Positions 9,036 through 18,582 of a stretch of 64,000 nt of DNA are shown piece after piece. The stretch covers positions 84,606 to 148,605 of the forward strand of contig JAHDXL010000001.1 of assembly GCA_023382935.1 (NCBI GenBank), written 5' to 3'. The translations under genes were made by a program, and so were the position numbers. The first letter of the stretch is position 1, and each line of letters starts with the position of its first letter. Below the pieces are notes generated by a model. It was not told the DNA's origin and did not search any database. It saw only the letters and a program-made list of their open reading frames with translations. The DNA comes from Phycisphaerales bacterium. Its GTDB lineage: Bacteria; Planctomycetota; Phycisphaerae; Phycisphaerales; UBA1924.

Positions 9036-11141
9036 TCAGCGCACGTTGAGATTGCGCAGGTACTCATCGAGTTCGGCCTGACGCTGCTGGCGCTGGTTGC
9101 GCAGGTTTTCGAGTTGTCCGACCATCTCTTCGAGACGTGTCTCCTGTTCGCCGAGTTTCTGGAGGTAGCGGGAATAGAGGTCAGTGTTGCGGTCGATGCG
9201 GGTCATGTTTTCGCGCACCCGGCCCTGGTCGGCCATGATCTCGCTGCGCTCCTTCTCGATGCGTGCGATTTGCTGGTCGATATCGAAGACGCGCTGCTGG
9301 AGACGGGCGGCCTCGCGGACAGCGGCCACGACCTGGTCACTGGCCTTGCCGTCGCGTGCGTAGACGAGCAGGTTCTGGAGGTCGTAGGAGGTCAGGGCGA
9401 TCTTCTGGGCATCGGTGCGTTCTATGACGACTTCGAGTAGAGAGGAGGCGTCCTTGTCGACCTTGACCTCGAAGCGATAGGCTGAGTTGGTTTCGGTCTT
9501 GGGCCTTTCGGGCTTGACCAGATCCCAGCCTTCGGACTTGGGGTGCTCGACGACGATGGTGCGGGCGTCGTCCTTGTCGTTGTTCCTGAAGACGTACTTG
9601 GTGGTGAACTGGCTGCGGCGGGTTTCCTCGATCAGCCCGTTGACGATGCGGAGGGCGACGAGGTTCGAATCGCTTCGTTCCTCGGTGTTCACAAGCACTT
9701 CGAGGTCGACGGCGTAGGCGAGCAGACGCTCTTCGCCGGCGGAGATGTGCCCGACCTGTGCGTCGCCGGCGTAGGCGGCGCCGTCGAAGACGGAGATGGG
9801 TCCGGGCATAAGTTGCATGCCGGAGGTGTTGGTCATGTCGATACCGCGCATGGGGTGATCGAGTCCGTCGTTGCGGTTGAAGATGCTCACGCGGTCGCCC
9901 TGGATGGCGGCCGAGAGGATGGGCAGCATGGCCGAGCGACGCCGCTCGATGGTGACCGGCTGGTCGAGTTTGAACTGGAAGACTTCGCCCACCTCACCGG
10001 CCGAGGCCTGGGCCTGGGCAGCGTACTGGGCATAGTCAGCCGCGTTCAGCGCCTGGTCGCGGTTCACTTCCATGGAACTCATTCCGCCGCCCGCCCCACC
10101 GCCTCGGAGCCGTCGCGCGGACATTGCGTCCGCTTCCATCGCCGGAGCCGGGCGACCCGGCGCCATCAGTGACTTGGCTCGCGCCTCTTCCTTGTCCCAA
10201 TCCCCAAACTCGCCCTCGTAGGCTCGGGGGGCCACGCCGGCGGTGACGGGGACGGGGACGATGGGGCGTGTGAGGAAGAGGGGTTGGTAGAGGTCCATCT
10301 GGAAGCCGACGGGCTGGCCGGCGACGAGGGAGAGGCTCACGTCGTTCCAGTCTTCGTCGGTGGTGTTCTCGACGATGGCCCAGCCCTGGAGCGTGGGCTC
10401 GCCGCCCGAGGTGTCGGGGAGGACGAGTCGGTAACTGGTCTTCCAGACGGGCATTTCGTGGACGTAGGCGACGACGATGCGGCGTCCCCCCTGTCCGCGG
10501 AAGGAGAGGTCCACGGTCTTGGTGTTGTCGGCGCGGTGCTCGGCGAGGGCGGCCAAGGCCTTGGAAAGTTCGGCGGCCAATTCCTTGTCAAGGATTTCGA
10601 GGCCGGTGACGGTCGAGAGATCGACACTTCGGATGCCGGTGTCGGTAACGAGGTTGACGAAGGGTCGTTCAACGACGCCCTTTTCGAGCACGGGCACCTG
10701 GCGTTTCTCGACGCCCATGACGACGCCAGCGACCTTGCCTTCCACGGTGCCGACACTGACGCGGGCGCCGCGCAGGCGGTTGAGCAGTTCGCCCATCGGC
10801 GGGTTGTCGGAGATATCGACGGCGAAACTGGCCAGGCGACGTGCCAGCGGTTCCTTGCTGCCGTAACTGGCGGCCTCGATCATGCCGCCGTCGAGATCAA
10901 TGAGGACCATCGATTTGAGGATGTCGTTGATCTGGTCGGTGTTGAAGCGAATCTGCACCTGAGTGTTGTCCTGAACCTGTCCGCGGCGTTCGAAGTAGCC
11001 GACACCGGAGCGATAGAGCGTGATATTGGTCACCGGCAGGGCCGCCTCGTGCTGTGCCAAGGCGGTGGTCGGCAACCCACACACGAGCACCATCGCCAGC
11101 ATCTTGACCCTTGCGCCCACCAGGTTCGCGATTGACTGCAT
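9036..11141 (-). CDS. Secreted DUF4139-like protein with C-terminal coiled coil
   Basis: 701 residues with an N-terminal signal peptide (LAMVLVCGLPTTALA). The middle resembles the DUF4139 mucoidy-inhibitor-like family: VTNITLYRSGVGYFER near the start, then SYRLVLPD and WAIVENTTDEDWNDVSLSL. Between these blocks is a Gly/Met/Ala-rich linker at roughly residues 330-380. The last 100 residues (RLQQRVFDIDQQIARIEKER and following) form a predicted coiled coil. AAGGAG 8 nt before the ATG at 11141 sets the start. Function is unknown; export to the periplasm is inferred from the signal. Confidence 0.75.
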   Translation of the reverse strand: MQSIANLVGARVKMLAMVLVCGLPTTALAQHEAALPVTNITLYRSGVGYFERRGQVQDNTQVQIRFNTDQINDILKSMVLIDLDGGMIEAASYGSKEPLARRLASFAVDISDNPPMGELLNRLRGARVSVGTVEGKVAGVVMGVEKRQVPVLEKGVVERPFVNLVTDTGIRSVDLSTVTGLEILDKELAAELSKALAALAEHRADNTKTVDLSFRGQGGRRIVVAYVHEMPVWKTSYRLVLPDTSGGEPTLQGWAIVENTTDEDWNDVSLSLVAGQPVGFQMDLYQPLFLTRPIVPVPVTAGVAPRAYEGEFGDWDKEEARAKSLMAPGRPAPAMEADAMSARRLRGGGAGGGMSSMEVNRDQALNAADYAQYAAQAQASAGEVGEVFQFKLDQPVTIERRRSAMLPILSAAIQGDRVSIFNRNDGLDHPMRGIDMTNTSGMQLMPGPISVFDGAAYAGDAQVGHISAGEERLLAYAVDLEVLVNTEERSDSNLVALRIVNGLIEETRRSQFTTKYVFRNNDKDDARTIVVEHPKSEGWDLVKPERPKTETNSAYRFEVKVDKDASSLLEVVIERTDAQKIALTSYDLQNLLVYARDGKASDQVVAAVREAARLQQRVFDIDQQIARIEKERSEIMADQGRVRENMTRIDRNTDLYSRYLQKLGEQETRLEEMVGQLENLRNQRQQRQAELDEYLRNLNVR

Positions 11142-11247
11142 GTCCGGACTCCTTGTATGGACCATGTCCACCCTCCCCACAATCTATCGGCCCGAGGGTG
11201 GCGACGCCTGCTGCGGCCAGCAACAAGTGACATCGCCGTGACGCTCG

Positions 11248-11253
11248 TATCAT
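11248..11253 (+). promoter_or_regulatory. Candidate -10 box, leaderless start of the YdiJ-like gene
   Basis: TATCAT ends 7 nt before the ATG at 11261, and no Shine-Dalgarno sequence is present. GTGACA at 11227-11232 could be a -35 with a 15-nt spacer. Confidence 0.45.
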
Positions 11254-11260
11254 CCGCCCG

Positions 11261-14227
11261 ATGCCGGAAACGAGCCTGCCAGAGCATGTTCGCGACCTGA
11301 CGGCCGCCGTGGAAGGGGAGGTGAGGCTGTCGCGGCATGATCGCATGCTGTACGCGACAGATGCGTCGGTGTACCAAGTGGAGCCGCTGGCGGTGGTCAT
11401 ACCTTCGTCGGTGGAGGACGCGGTTCGGGCGGTTCGGTTCTGTTCGCAGCGTGGGCTGCCGGTCCTGCCGCGTGGTGGGGGGACGAGCCTGGCCGGGCAG
11501 TGCACGAACCGGGCGGTGGTGCTGGACTTTTCGGTGCACTGCCGGGGGGTGGTGGAGGTGGAGGCGAGGGCGCGGTGGTGTCGGGTGGAGCCAGGCATCA
11601 CGATCGACGACCTCAACGACGTGCTCAGGCCAACGGGGCTGTTTTTTGCTCCAGATCCGGCGACGAGCAGGCAGGCCAACGTGGGCGGGTGCATCGGGAA
11701 CAACGCGGCCGGGGCGAGGTCGATCGTGTACGGGCGCACCAGCGAAAACCTGCTTGGCGTGGAGATCTGCACAGCCGGGGGGGAACGGCTGACGCTGGAA
11801 GAGGGTGCGGCGGTGCGCGACGCGCGCGTCGGCGACCTGACGCGGCGCGTGGTGGACGTCGTGCGGCGGCACAAGCAGTTGATACGCGATCGATTTCCAA
11901 GGACCATCCGCCGCAACGCGGGCTATGCGCTGGACATGATCTTGGCGCAACTGGACGCTGGAGGGGGCGACCTGTCGCGCGTGAATCTGGCGTCGCTGCT
12001 GTGCGGGAGCGAGGGCACGCTGGGCGTGACGCTGGGCGCGCGCCTGCGGCTGCACCCGATCCCGGCGGCGCGCGGACTGGCGGTGATCAGTTTCGAGACG
12101 CTGGACGAGGCCATTGACGCGGTGGTTCCGATCCTGTCGCTGTCGCCGTCGGCTGTGGAACTGCTGGATGACCTGGTGGTGTCGCTGGCGTCGGCGAACC
12201 ACGAGTATCGGCGCTATGTGGACCTGCTGCCGCGCTGCGATGGGCGCGAGGTGGCGGCGGTGCTGTACGTCGAGTTCACCGCTCGAGAGGATCGGGCCGA
12301 ACTGGAAGAGAAGTTTGCATCATTGCGGGCGACCGTCGGCGCGGGACGCACAGCGTGCTACACCGACGCGGGGGCGATGCTGGCGGCGTGGAAACTCCGC
12401 AAGGCGGGCGAACCGCTGCTGCACGGTATTCCCGGACGCCGCAAGCCGATCACGTTTGTAGAGGACAACGCGGTGCCGCCGGAGAACCTCGCGGAGTTTG
12501 TGCGTCGTTTCCGGGCGATCGTGGAGCGGCACGGGACGCGCGCGGCGTTTTGGGCGCATGCGTCGGTGGGCGTGCTGCATGTGCGGCCGCTGCTGGACAT
12601 TTCCGATGCGGATGATCGAAGGCGCATGACGGAAATGGCCGTCGAAGTGGCGGACCTGGCGCGGGAGATGGGCGGGGTGATGTCGGGCGAGCACGGGGAC
12701 GGGCGGGTTCGCGGGCCGCTGCTGGAGCGCTACTTTGGGCCTGAACTGATGCTGGCGTTCCGCGAGATCAAGGGGATTTTCGATCCAAGGAACCTGCTCA
12801 ACCCGGGCAACATCGTTGAGCCGGGCCCAATCGAGTCGATCACGGCGCACCTGCGTGTGAGGCCGGAAGAGCATGAGGTGCGCGTGCCCGCGGTCGAGAC
12901 GTTTTATCGCTACGAGGATCAGCACGGCTTCGATGCGGCACTGGAGACCTGCAACGGGGCCGGCGTGTGCCGCAAGAAGAGCGGCGGGACGATGTGTCCG
13001 AGTTATCAGGGGACGCTGGATGAACGCCACTCGACGCGCGGGCGAGGCAACGCGCTGCGGCTGGCGATCACGGGGCAGTTTTCGGGCAGGCATCCGGGGT
13101 GGAATGACCCGGAGACGCTGAAGACGCTGGACCTGTGCCTGAGTTGCAAGGCGTGCAAGAGCGAGTGTCCGAGCAACGTGGACGTGGCCAGGCTGAAGGC
13201 CGAGTATCTGGCGCAGAGCGACCGGGCCTCGGGCGGGCCGACGCTGCGCCGGCGCGTGTTCGGTCACATTCACCTGGTCAATCGGCTCGCAGCGATGGCG
13301 CCGGGGCTGGCCAACGCGATCAACGGGTCGAGGCTCGGCAAGCGGGTGCTGGCGGGGTTGCTGGATGTGGACCCGCGGCGCTCGATGCCGGCGTTTCATG
13401 GCTCGCTGAGGCGACGCTGGAAGGCGATGGACGCAGCCAGCCAGAGGCAGCAGGGCGGGAGCGCCGGTTCTCCCGGCAACGAGTCCCCGACGGTGGTGCT
13501 GCTGGTGGACACGTTCACAGCACACAACGAGCCGGAGATTGCGCTGGATGCGCGGCGTGTGCTGGAGGGCTTCGGGTATCAAGTGGAACTGTATCTGGGC
13601 AGTGATTTCGGGCGGGCGCTGATCTCGCAGGGGTTGCTGCGGCAGGCGATCGCCGACGCGGAGGGGCACATCGACCGGCTGTGGCCGATGGTGCAGAACG
13701 AGGCGGGGCCGATCCTGCTGACGCTGGAGCCGTCGTGCCAGAGCGCGATCGTGGACGACTGGGCGGATTTGCGGATCAGCCGCCCGCGTGAGCGCATTGA
13801 ACGGATCAGGGCGCGCACGCGGGACCTGTGCGACTTTCTGGAGCAGCACTGGAACGAGCACCCGCGCACGCCGGCGTGGCGTGCGCTCGACGCGCCGGTT
13901 GCGATTCACGGGCACTGCCATCAGAAGGCGTTGTTCGGGACGGGCGCGGCGCGGGCGCTGCTGCAGCGATTCACCACCGGCACGGTGATGGAACTGGAGA
14001 CGGGCTGCTGCGGGATGGCCGGGGCATTTGGCTTTTCGCGCGGGCATTTCGACCTTTCACGGCAGATTGCGGATCTGTCGATCGTGCCGCGTATTGCAGC
14101 GCTTTCCGAAGACACGCTCGTCGCGGCGAGCGGAACCTCGTGCCGGCACCAGGTTCGCGACTTCTGCCGGCGTTCTGCGGTGCACCCGATTCAGTTCATC
14201 GCGGGCGTCGTCGCAGACTGTTCGTAG
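11261..14227 (+). CDS. FAD-linked / Fe-S oxidoreductase, YdiJ (D-2-hydroxyacid dehydrogenase) type
   Basis: 988 residues joining three parts. The N-terminal PCMH-type FAD domain has LPRGGGTSLAGQ near residue 70 and NVGGCIGNNAAGARS; a FAD-oxidase C-terminal domain ends in SGEHGDGRVRGPLLER. A ferredoxin region follows, with cysteines at 564, 570 and 579 and a classical CLSCKACKSECP at 626-637. A CCG heterodisulfide-reductase-like region has GHCHQKALFG and GCCGMAGAFGF near residue 915. This order and length match YdiJ, shown in enterobacteria to oxidise D-2-hydroxyglutarate; substrate here is inferred. Cytoplasmic or membrane-associated electron donor to quinone. No Shine-Dalgarno. Confidence 0.88.
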   Translation: MPETSLPEHVRDLTAAVEGEVRLSRHDRMLYATDASVYQVEPLAVVIPSSVEDAVRAVRFCSQRGLPVLPRGGGTSLAGQCTNRAVVLDFSVHCRGVVEVEARARWCRVEPGITIDDLNDVLRPTGLFFAPDPATSRQANVGGCIGNNAAGARSIVYGRTSENLLGVEICTAGGERLTLEEGAAVRDARVGDLTRRVVDVVRRHKQLIRDRFPRTIRRNAGYALDMILAQLDAGGGDLSRVNLASLLCGSEGTLGVTLGARLRLHPIPAARGLAVISFETLDEAIDAVVPILSLSPSAVELLDDLVVSLASANHEYRRYVDLLPRCDGREVAAVLYVEFTAREDRAELEEKFASLRATVGAGRTACYTDAGAMLAAWKLRKAGEPLLHGIPGRRKPITFVEDNAVPPENLAEFVRRFRAIVERHGTRAAFWAHASVGVLHVRPLLDISDADDRRRMTEMAVEVADLAREMGGVMSGEHGDGRVRGPLLERYFGPELMLAFREIKGIFDPRNLLNPGNIVEPGPIESITAHLRVRPEEHEVRVPAVETFYRYEDQHGFDAALETCNGAGVCRKKSGGTMCPSYQGTLDERHSTRGRGNALRLAITGQFSGRHPGWNDPETLKTLDLCLSCKACKSECPSNVDVARLKAEYLAQSDRASGGPTLRRRVFGHIHLVNRLAAMAPGLANAINGSRLGKRVLAGLLDVDPRRSMPAFHGSLRRRWKAMDAASQRQQGGSAGSPGNESPTVVLLVDTFTAHNEPEIALDARRVLEGFGYQVELYLGSDFGRALISQGLLRQAIADAEGHIDRLWPMVQNEAGPILLTLEPSCQSAIVDDWADLRISRPRERIERIRARTRDLCDFLEQHWNEHPRTPAWRALDAPVAIHGHCHQKALFGTGAARALLQRFTTGTVMELETGCCGMAGAFGFSRGHFDLSRQIADLSIVPRIAALSEDTLVAASGTSCRHQVRDFCRRSAVHPIQFIAGVVADCS

Positions 14228-14357
14228 CGGGCTCCTTCCTGTCTCCAAGTCGTGACCGAGCCGAGCGTGAGGCGTGCGAGGCCGGCGTTCCCCCGATGAC
14301 ATGCGATCCCGCGCATTTCTCAGACCAGGACCGAAAACTCCGGGCGGGGGTGACCTG

Positions 14358-14363
14358 TATCAT
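14358..14363 (+). promoter_or_regulatory. Candidate -10 box, leaderless start of the phosphatase-cytochrome gene
   Basis: TATCAT ends 7 nt before the ATG at 14371, the same hexamer and spacing as at 11248. No -35 of the TTGACA type is visible. Confidence 0.4.
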
Positions 14364-14370
14364 CGGTGTC

Positions 14371-15330
14371 ATGCCAAGTTTGTTGTTCTCCGTCGCGTTG
14401 GTCGGTGTGGCCCTGATCTTGGTTTCGGGGTGCGGTTCGCAGCCCGTGCAACAGGCCGAGGGCGCCGTCGGAGACTCATCGGAATCGGCGCCAACGCCGG
14501 CGCCATTTGAGAGGCCGGGGCTGCACAACGTGGTGTGGATGAGCCCGAAGGTGTACAGCGGGTCAGTGCCTGATGGGGAGGCCGGGTTTGATTCGTTGGC
14601 GGCCATGGGGATCAGGACGGTCATCTCAGTGGACGGGGCACGGCCGGACCTGGATCGAGCCGGGGCGCGAGGCATGAGGTACGTCCACATTCCGATTCAG
14701 TATTCGGGCGTCAGGGAAGAGGCGGCGGTGCAACTGGCCGCGGCGGTTCGCGACCTGCCCGGCCCGATCTACGTGCACTGTCATCACGGCAAGCATCGGG
14801 GCCCGGCGGCGGCGTGTCTGGCGCTGGTGGAATCCGGGGCGTTTTCGGCCGAGCGCGGGGTGGAGTTGCTGAAGACAGCGGGCACATCGCAGAACTACCA
14901 AGGTCTGTATGAGGCGGTGGGCTGCGCGCGAGCGATCGATCCTTCGTCGCTCGACGGGGTGGCGGCGACGCTGGCGGCGACGGCGCCGGTGCCTGGGTTT
15001 GTATCGGCGATGTCGGGGCTGGAGCATGTGATGGAGCACCTGCGGGCAATCGAGGGGGCGGGGTGGAAGGCGCCGGAGGACCATCCCGACCTCGCGCCTG
15101 CCAGTGAGGCCGGATTGCTGCACGACTTGTTTCGCGCGGCGCGCGATGACTCGGTGAACGAGGCCGACGCGGACGATTTCGCGGCGTGGATGCGGGTTTC
15201 GCTCGATCAGTCGCGGGAACTCGAAGAGGCGTTGTCGCAGGGAGACGGCGTGCGGGCCAGCGCGGCGCTGGGCGCGGTGGCACAGACCTGCACCGACTGT
15301 CACAACCGGTATCGCAACCCAGGCAAGTGA
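14371..15330 (+). CDS. Lipoprotein: tyrosine-phosphatase-like domain fused to cytochrome c'-like domain
   Basis: 319 residues. A lipoprotein signal ends at LVSGCGS (lipobox cysteine 21), so the protein is anchored outside the cytoplasm. Residues 50-190 look like a dual-specificity/tyrosine phosphatase domain, with the P-loop HCHHGKHRG giving Cys137-x5-Arg143. The C-terminal 120 residues are helical and end in CTDCHNRYR (Cys307, Cys310, His311), the heme-attachment pattern and position of class II cytochrome c'. Known members of each family motivate the call; the fusion is what I see. Start at the ATG; a GTG at 14350 is possible. Convergent with the polytopic ferredoxin gene, a possible electron partner. 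Confidence 0.75.
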   Translation: MPSLLFSVALVGVALILVSGCGSQPVQQAEGAVGDSSESAPTPAPFERPGLHNVVWMSPKVYSGSVPDGEAGFDSLAAMGIRTVISVDGARPDLDRAGARGMRYVHIPIQYSGVREEAAVQLAAAVRDLPGPIYVHCHHGKHRGPAAACLALVESGAFSAERGVELLKTAGTSQNYQGLYEAVGCARAIDPSSLDGVAATLAATAPVPGFVSAMSGLEHVMEHLRAIEGAGWKAPEDHPDLAPASEAGLLHDLFRAARDDSVNEADADDFAAWMRVSLDQSRELEEALSQGDGVRASAALGAVAQTCTDCHNRYRNPGK

Positions 15331-15362
15331 CGAGCACGGCGAGGTCCGCGTCCGGGTCTGGC

Positions 15363-17867
15363 TCAAGGTCTTGCCTCGTCCGCCCCTCCGCGACGCACAG
15401 CCTCATCCTGCCAGCGCGTTGCCTGTGCCTGATCGCCAGCATGTCGGTACAACTCAGCGGCGCGGAAAGCCAACACCGCGTTGTTGCTGCCCAACTCGGC
15501 GGCCCGCGCCATGACCGCGGCCGCGTCGTCGAATCGCTGGAGATTCGCCATCGCTGCGGCGCGCTGGGCCAGAAGCCAAGGCGAATCCGGATTCAGGCTG
15601 GAAGCCTGTTCGATCAACTGGAGCCCGCGCTGGGTGGAACGGTCATCGCGGAGACCCATGCCTCGAACGGCCCAGGCCGCACCGACCTGGAGCAGTTCCC
15701 AGGGATTGGTTCGGGCCTTGCTCTCAGCCCGGCGGAGGAGGTTCTCAGCCTCGCCGGGGTGTGCGAGCCGATCCCTGATCTGCGAGGCGGACAGCAGCAC
15801 GCCGACGCCGGCACGCGGAGAGGCCTGCGCAGCGGCGAGGGTGCGCAGCCCGTCGTCGTTTCGTCCCATCTGGAGCAGCAAGGCGGCAAGCCGCAGTTGG
15901 AGGCCCGGATCACGCGGGTCGGCCGCGATTGCCAAATCGGTCAGTCGCCCCGCGCGAGCGATGTCGCCGAGGGCGCCGGCGATTTCGGCGGATTCGATTG
16001 CGGCGGCGGCCTGCGAGCGGCGGCCTGGTGTGATCCTGGTCATGGCTGCGTCGAGCGCATCAGCGGCGCGGGAATTGCCCCCAATGGCGCCCCAGTAGCG
16101 TGCGCGCTCAATCCAGAACCAGGGGTCATCGCGCGCGGTTTCGGGGGCCTGGTCCCAGAGACGCTCGCCGGCTGGTACGCCTTCGCCAGCGGCGGCTTGC
16201 ACGGCCAGTTCGCGCCGCACGGCGTGCAGGTGTTCGTGGCGTGCCAGGGCTGCCTGCATGGCCTGGTCGACCTGAACCTGGCCGCCGCCGCGGGCGCGGA
16301 TGATCTCGGCCAGTTCGAACACGAGCGAGTCGGTCGGCTTGCCGGCGTGGATGACTTGGCGCAGCGCCCCATCGGCCCGCTCGAGATCGCCGAGCACCAG
16401 GCTGAGAAACGCGACGCGCACCAGTTCGTCGGCGTTGAGGTTCCATCCGAATCCACCGCGCGAGGGTGCATCTGTGATTTCGTAGCGGGATAGCGAGCGC
16501 CGCGCTCGCTTGCGCTCAGTGGCCGATGGCGCGAACTCCGGGCGCAGGGCCAGCGACGCGGGCACCTGAACCTGCGCGTGGAGCAGGTCGGCCTGCCAGC
16601 GTTGCCAGCGCACGGCGCCGCTCCATGCGGCGCCTGCGGCGCCGATCAGGCAGAGAAGCATGAACAACAGGCCTGCGGGGCGGAGTCTGCCCCTGAGTTT
16701 GAGTTGCCAAGGCTGGATGCGCACGTTGGCGTCGCGCGCCATTCGGATGAGCACCCAGGCACAGAAGGCGCCGATGCCCGCCATGCCCACGGCCATGAGC
16801 ATGGGCACGCTGCCGGCCATCTGTCGATAACAGACGAAAAGCAGCAGGAAGACGCCGGCGATGAGCAGTTCCTCAGCCAGACTTACGTCAAAGAGACGTG
16901 CGCGTGCCGTGCCGCGCGACCGGTTCCTGGCACCGTCGCGTCTGCGGGAGAAGACGGCCGGGGCACCGAGGCCGATGTAGAGCGCCTGATTGGGACAAAC
17001 CGCCACGCAGTCCATTGTCTTCATGCAGCCGGGGTCAATCACCTTGCCATAGTCTCGAACTTCCTCGTGCACGCGCACGTTGGAGGTGCACGCGGCGGTG
17101 CACTGCCCGCACCCCTCGCAGGCGTCGGTGACGCGGACGCGCGTGGGGCTGACCCTGTCGGCCAGCACGAACAGCCCGCCGTAGGGGCAGCCATAGGTGC
17201 AGAACCCCTTGGCGCCGAGGAAGTAGACGCTGGCGAAGCCGATGACGAAGAGGAAGGGGGCGACCATGTACCATGCGGGGAAGGTGGCCCAGAAGTCGTC
17301 GATGACGAAGTCGCTTTCGAAGCCGTCGAACGGTGCGACGGGCTTCATCCACATCGGCCTTTCGATGCCGGCGGTCTCCATCGTGGGATAGAGCACTTCG
17401 CGCTTGAAACTCGGCCAGACGAACATGTAGAGCGCCAGGCCGAGCGGCACGAGCATGAGCAGGCGCGAGCGGAAGGGCTTTGGGCGAATTCCCACTTTCT
17501 TCAGGAGGTAGAGACACAGATCCTGCAAGGCGATGACGTGGCACGCCCAGCCGCAAACGTAGCGTCCGAGCAGCAGGGTGGCGAGCAAGGCCAGTGCGAA
17601 GAATACGAAGCCGGCGTTGATGACGCCCTGCTCGAGGGTCTGCATGCTCTCGCTGGGCTCGACGGGCGAGATGGTCTTGCCGACCGCAAGCCACCATATG
17701 ATGTGCGCGATGATACCGACGTGTACGGCGATGAGCACGCCGGCTCGCCAATATCCCATGCGCGAACGGCGCGGAGTCTTGGGTTTGCCGGTCGGCTCGC
17801 GGCAGATTCTGAGGGAAACCGTGCCGTCCGACCGGACCCTGGCCACCTGCTTGCTCTTTCGGGGCAT
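15363..17867 (-). CDS. Polytopic 4Fe-4S ferredoxin membrane protein with C-terminal TPR region
   Basis: 834 residues. The N-terminal half is a NapH/NosR/CcoG-type membrane electron carrier: transmembrane segments, RYVCGWACH and GFCTYGCPYGG motifs, then a ferredoxin block with a complete CEGCGQCTAAC site and a second CMKTMDCVAVCP site with one cysteine fewer than the classical pattern. Three more hydrophobic segments follow. The C-terminal 400 residues are Ala/Leu-rich helical pairs reading as tetratricopeptide repeats. It probably passes electrons across the membrane to an unknown periplasmic or assembly partner. Start at ATG 17867 with TATCCT six bases upstream and no Shine-Dalgarno. Confidence 0.8.
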   Translation of the reverse strand: MPRKSKQVARVRSDGTVSLRICREPTGKPKTPRRSRMGYWRAGVLIAVHVGIIAHIIWWLAVGKTISPVEPSESMQTLEQGVINAGFVFFALALLATLLLGRYVCGWACHVIALQDLCLYLLKKVGIRPKPFRSRLLMLVPLGLALYMFVWPSFKREVLYPTMETAGIERPMWMKPVAPFDGFESDFVIDDFWATFPAWYMVAPFLFVIGFASVYFLGAKGFCTYGCPYGGLFVLADRVSPTRVRVTDACEGCGQCTAACTSNVRVHEEVRDYGKVIDPGCMKTMDCVAVCPNQALYIGLGAPAVFSRRRDGARNRSRGTARARLFDVSLAEELLIAGVFLLLFVCYRQMAGSVPMLMAVGMAGIGAFCAWVLIRMARDANVRIQPWQLKLRGRLRPAGLLFMLLCLIGAAGAAWSGAVRWQRWQADLLHAQVQVPASLALRPEFAPSATERKRARRSLSRYEITDAPSRGGFGWNLNADELVRVAFLSLVLGDLERADGALRQVIHAGKPTDSLVFELAEIIRARGGGQVQVDQAMQAALARHEHLHAVRRELAVQAAAGEGVPAGERLWDQAPETARDDPWFWIERARYWGAIGGNSRAADALDAAMTRITPGRRSQAAAAIESAEIAGALGDIARAGRLTDLAIAADPRDPGLQLRLAALLLQMGRNDDGLRTLAAAQASPRAGVGVLLSASQIRDRLAHPGEAENLLRRAESKARTNPWELLQVGAAWAVRGMGLRDDRSTQRGLQLIEQASSLNPDSPWLLAQRAAAMANLQRFDDAAAVMARAAELGSNNAVLAFRAAELYRHAGDQAQATRWQDEAVRRGGADEARP

Positions 17868-17873
17868 GCTGGA

Positions 17874-17879
17874 AGGATA
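17874..17879 (-). promoter_or_regulatory. Candidate -10 box, leaderless start of the ferredoxin-TPR gene
   Basis: On the minus strand TATCCT ends 6 nt before the ATG at 17867, with no Shine-Dalgarno sequence between. Confidence 0.4.
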
Positions 17880-17916
17880 AGGGGCAAAGGTGGAGCGGAG
17901 GCCGAGGGGGCCGACC

Positions 17917-18582
17917 TTACGGGCGGGGCGTCCGAGTCCCCGCCCCTGCGACTTCCAGCACGCGCTGGCCGGTGGTGGCGAAGAGGCGATCGGCGGCGTG
18001 CGCACGCACGCACGACCCGCCCGTGAACAGACTGAAGGCCGGCAGAATCAGCCCTAGCCCGCCCACGAGATGAAAGCACGGGAGTTTGATCGAGTTGGCG
18101 GCCCCGCCAATGCGCACCGCGGGATGCACATGCCCGGCGACCCACGGCCGCGTCCGGCTCGCCTCGAACGGGTCGTGCACCAATTCCAGGCCGTCCTCGA
18201 CCGTCCCCGGCTGCAGCACCCGAAGCGACCATGCCTCGGCCACACCGTCGAGCACGCAGTCGTGGTTTCCGCGCACCACTCGCATATCCCAGCGGTGCGA
18301 GCGTCGCCAGTTCGCGACCGACTCGATCAGGCGTTCGGTCAGGCCGGCGGCTGCGTGCAGCAAGTCACCGAGCACGACGACGCATTCGACACCGGTGAGG
18401 GCAACGAGCCGATCGATGCGGTCAAGTTGCTCGGCCGCGTCGCCGTCACACATCGGCGCACCGGCCGCACGCATGGATTCAGACTTGCCCAGGTGCAGAT
18501 CGGCGACGAGGAGCGTGCCATCGCGCCGGGCGGCCCGCGCGCCGAGCAGTTCGATCTGGATGCCCCCGACGTCGACTCTCAC
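17917..18582 (-). CDS. pdeM: Ligase-associated DNA damage response endonuclease PdeM
   Basis: 221 residues of the calcineurin-like metallophosphoesterase fold. Motifs in order: VADLHLGKSE, VVLGDLLHAAAG, VVRGNHDC and VAGHVHPAV supply the metal ligands. PdeM occurs with the Lhr-type helicase encoded just upstream, an LHR exonuclease and an ATP-dependent ligase in a repair module. The start is GTG 18582: it gives a GTGA overlap with the lhr stop and has AAGGGG at good spacing; a GTG at 18597 is the alternative. The ligase and exonuclease genes are not in this window. Confidence 0.92.
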   Translation of the reverse strand: MRVDVGGIQIELLGARAARRDGTLLVADLHLGKSESMRAAGAPMCDGDAAEQLDRIDRLVALTGVECVVVLGDLLHAAAGLTERLIESVANWRRSHRWDMRVVRGNHDCVLDGVAEAWSLRVLQPGTVEDGLELVHDPFEASRTRPWVAGHVHPAVRIGGAANSIKLPCFHLVGGLGLILPAFSLFTGGSCVRAHAADRLFATTGQRVLEVAGAGTRTPRP

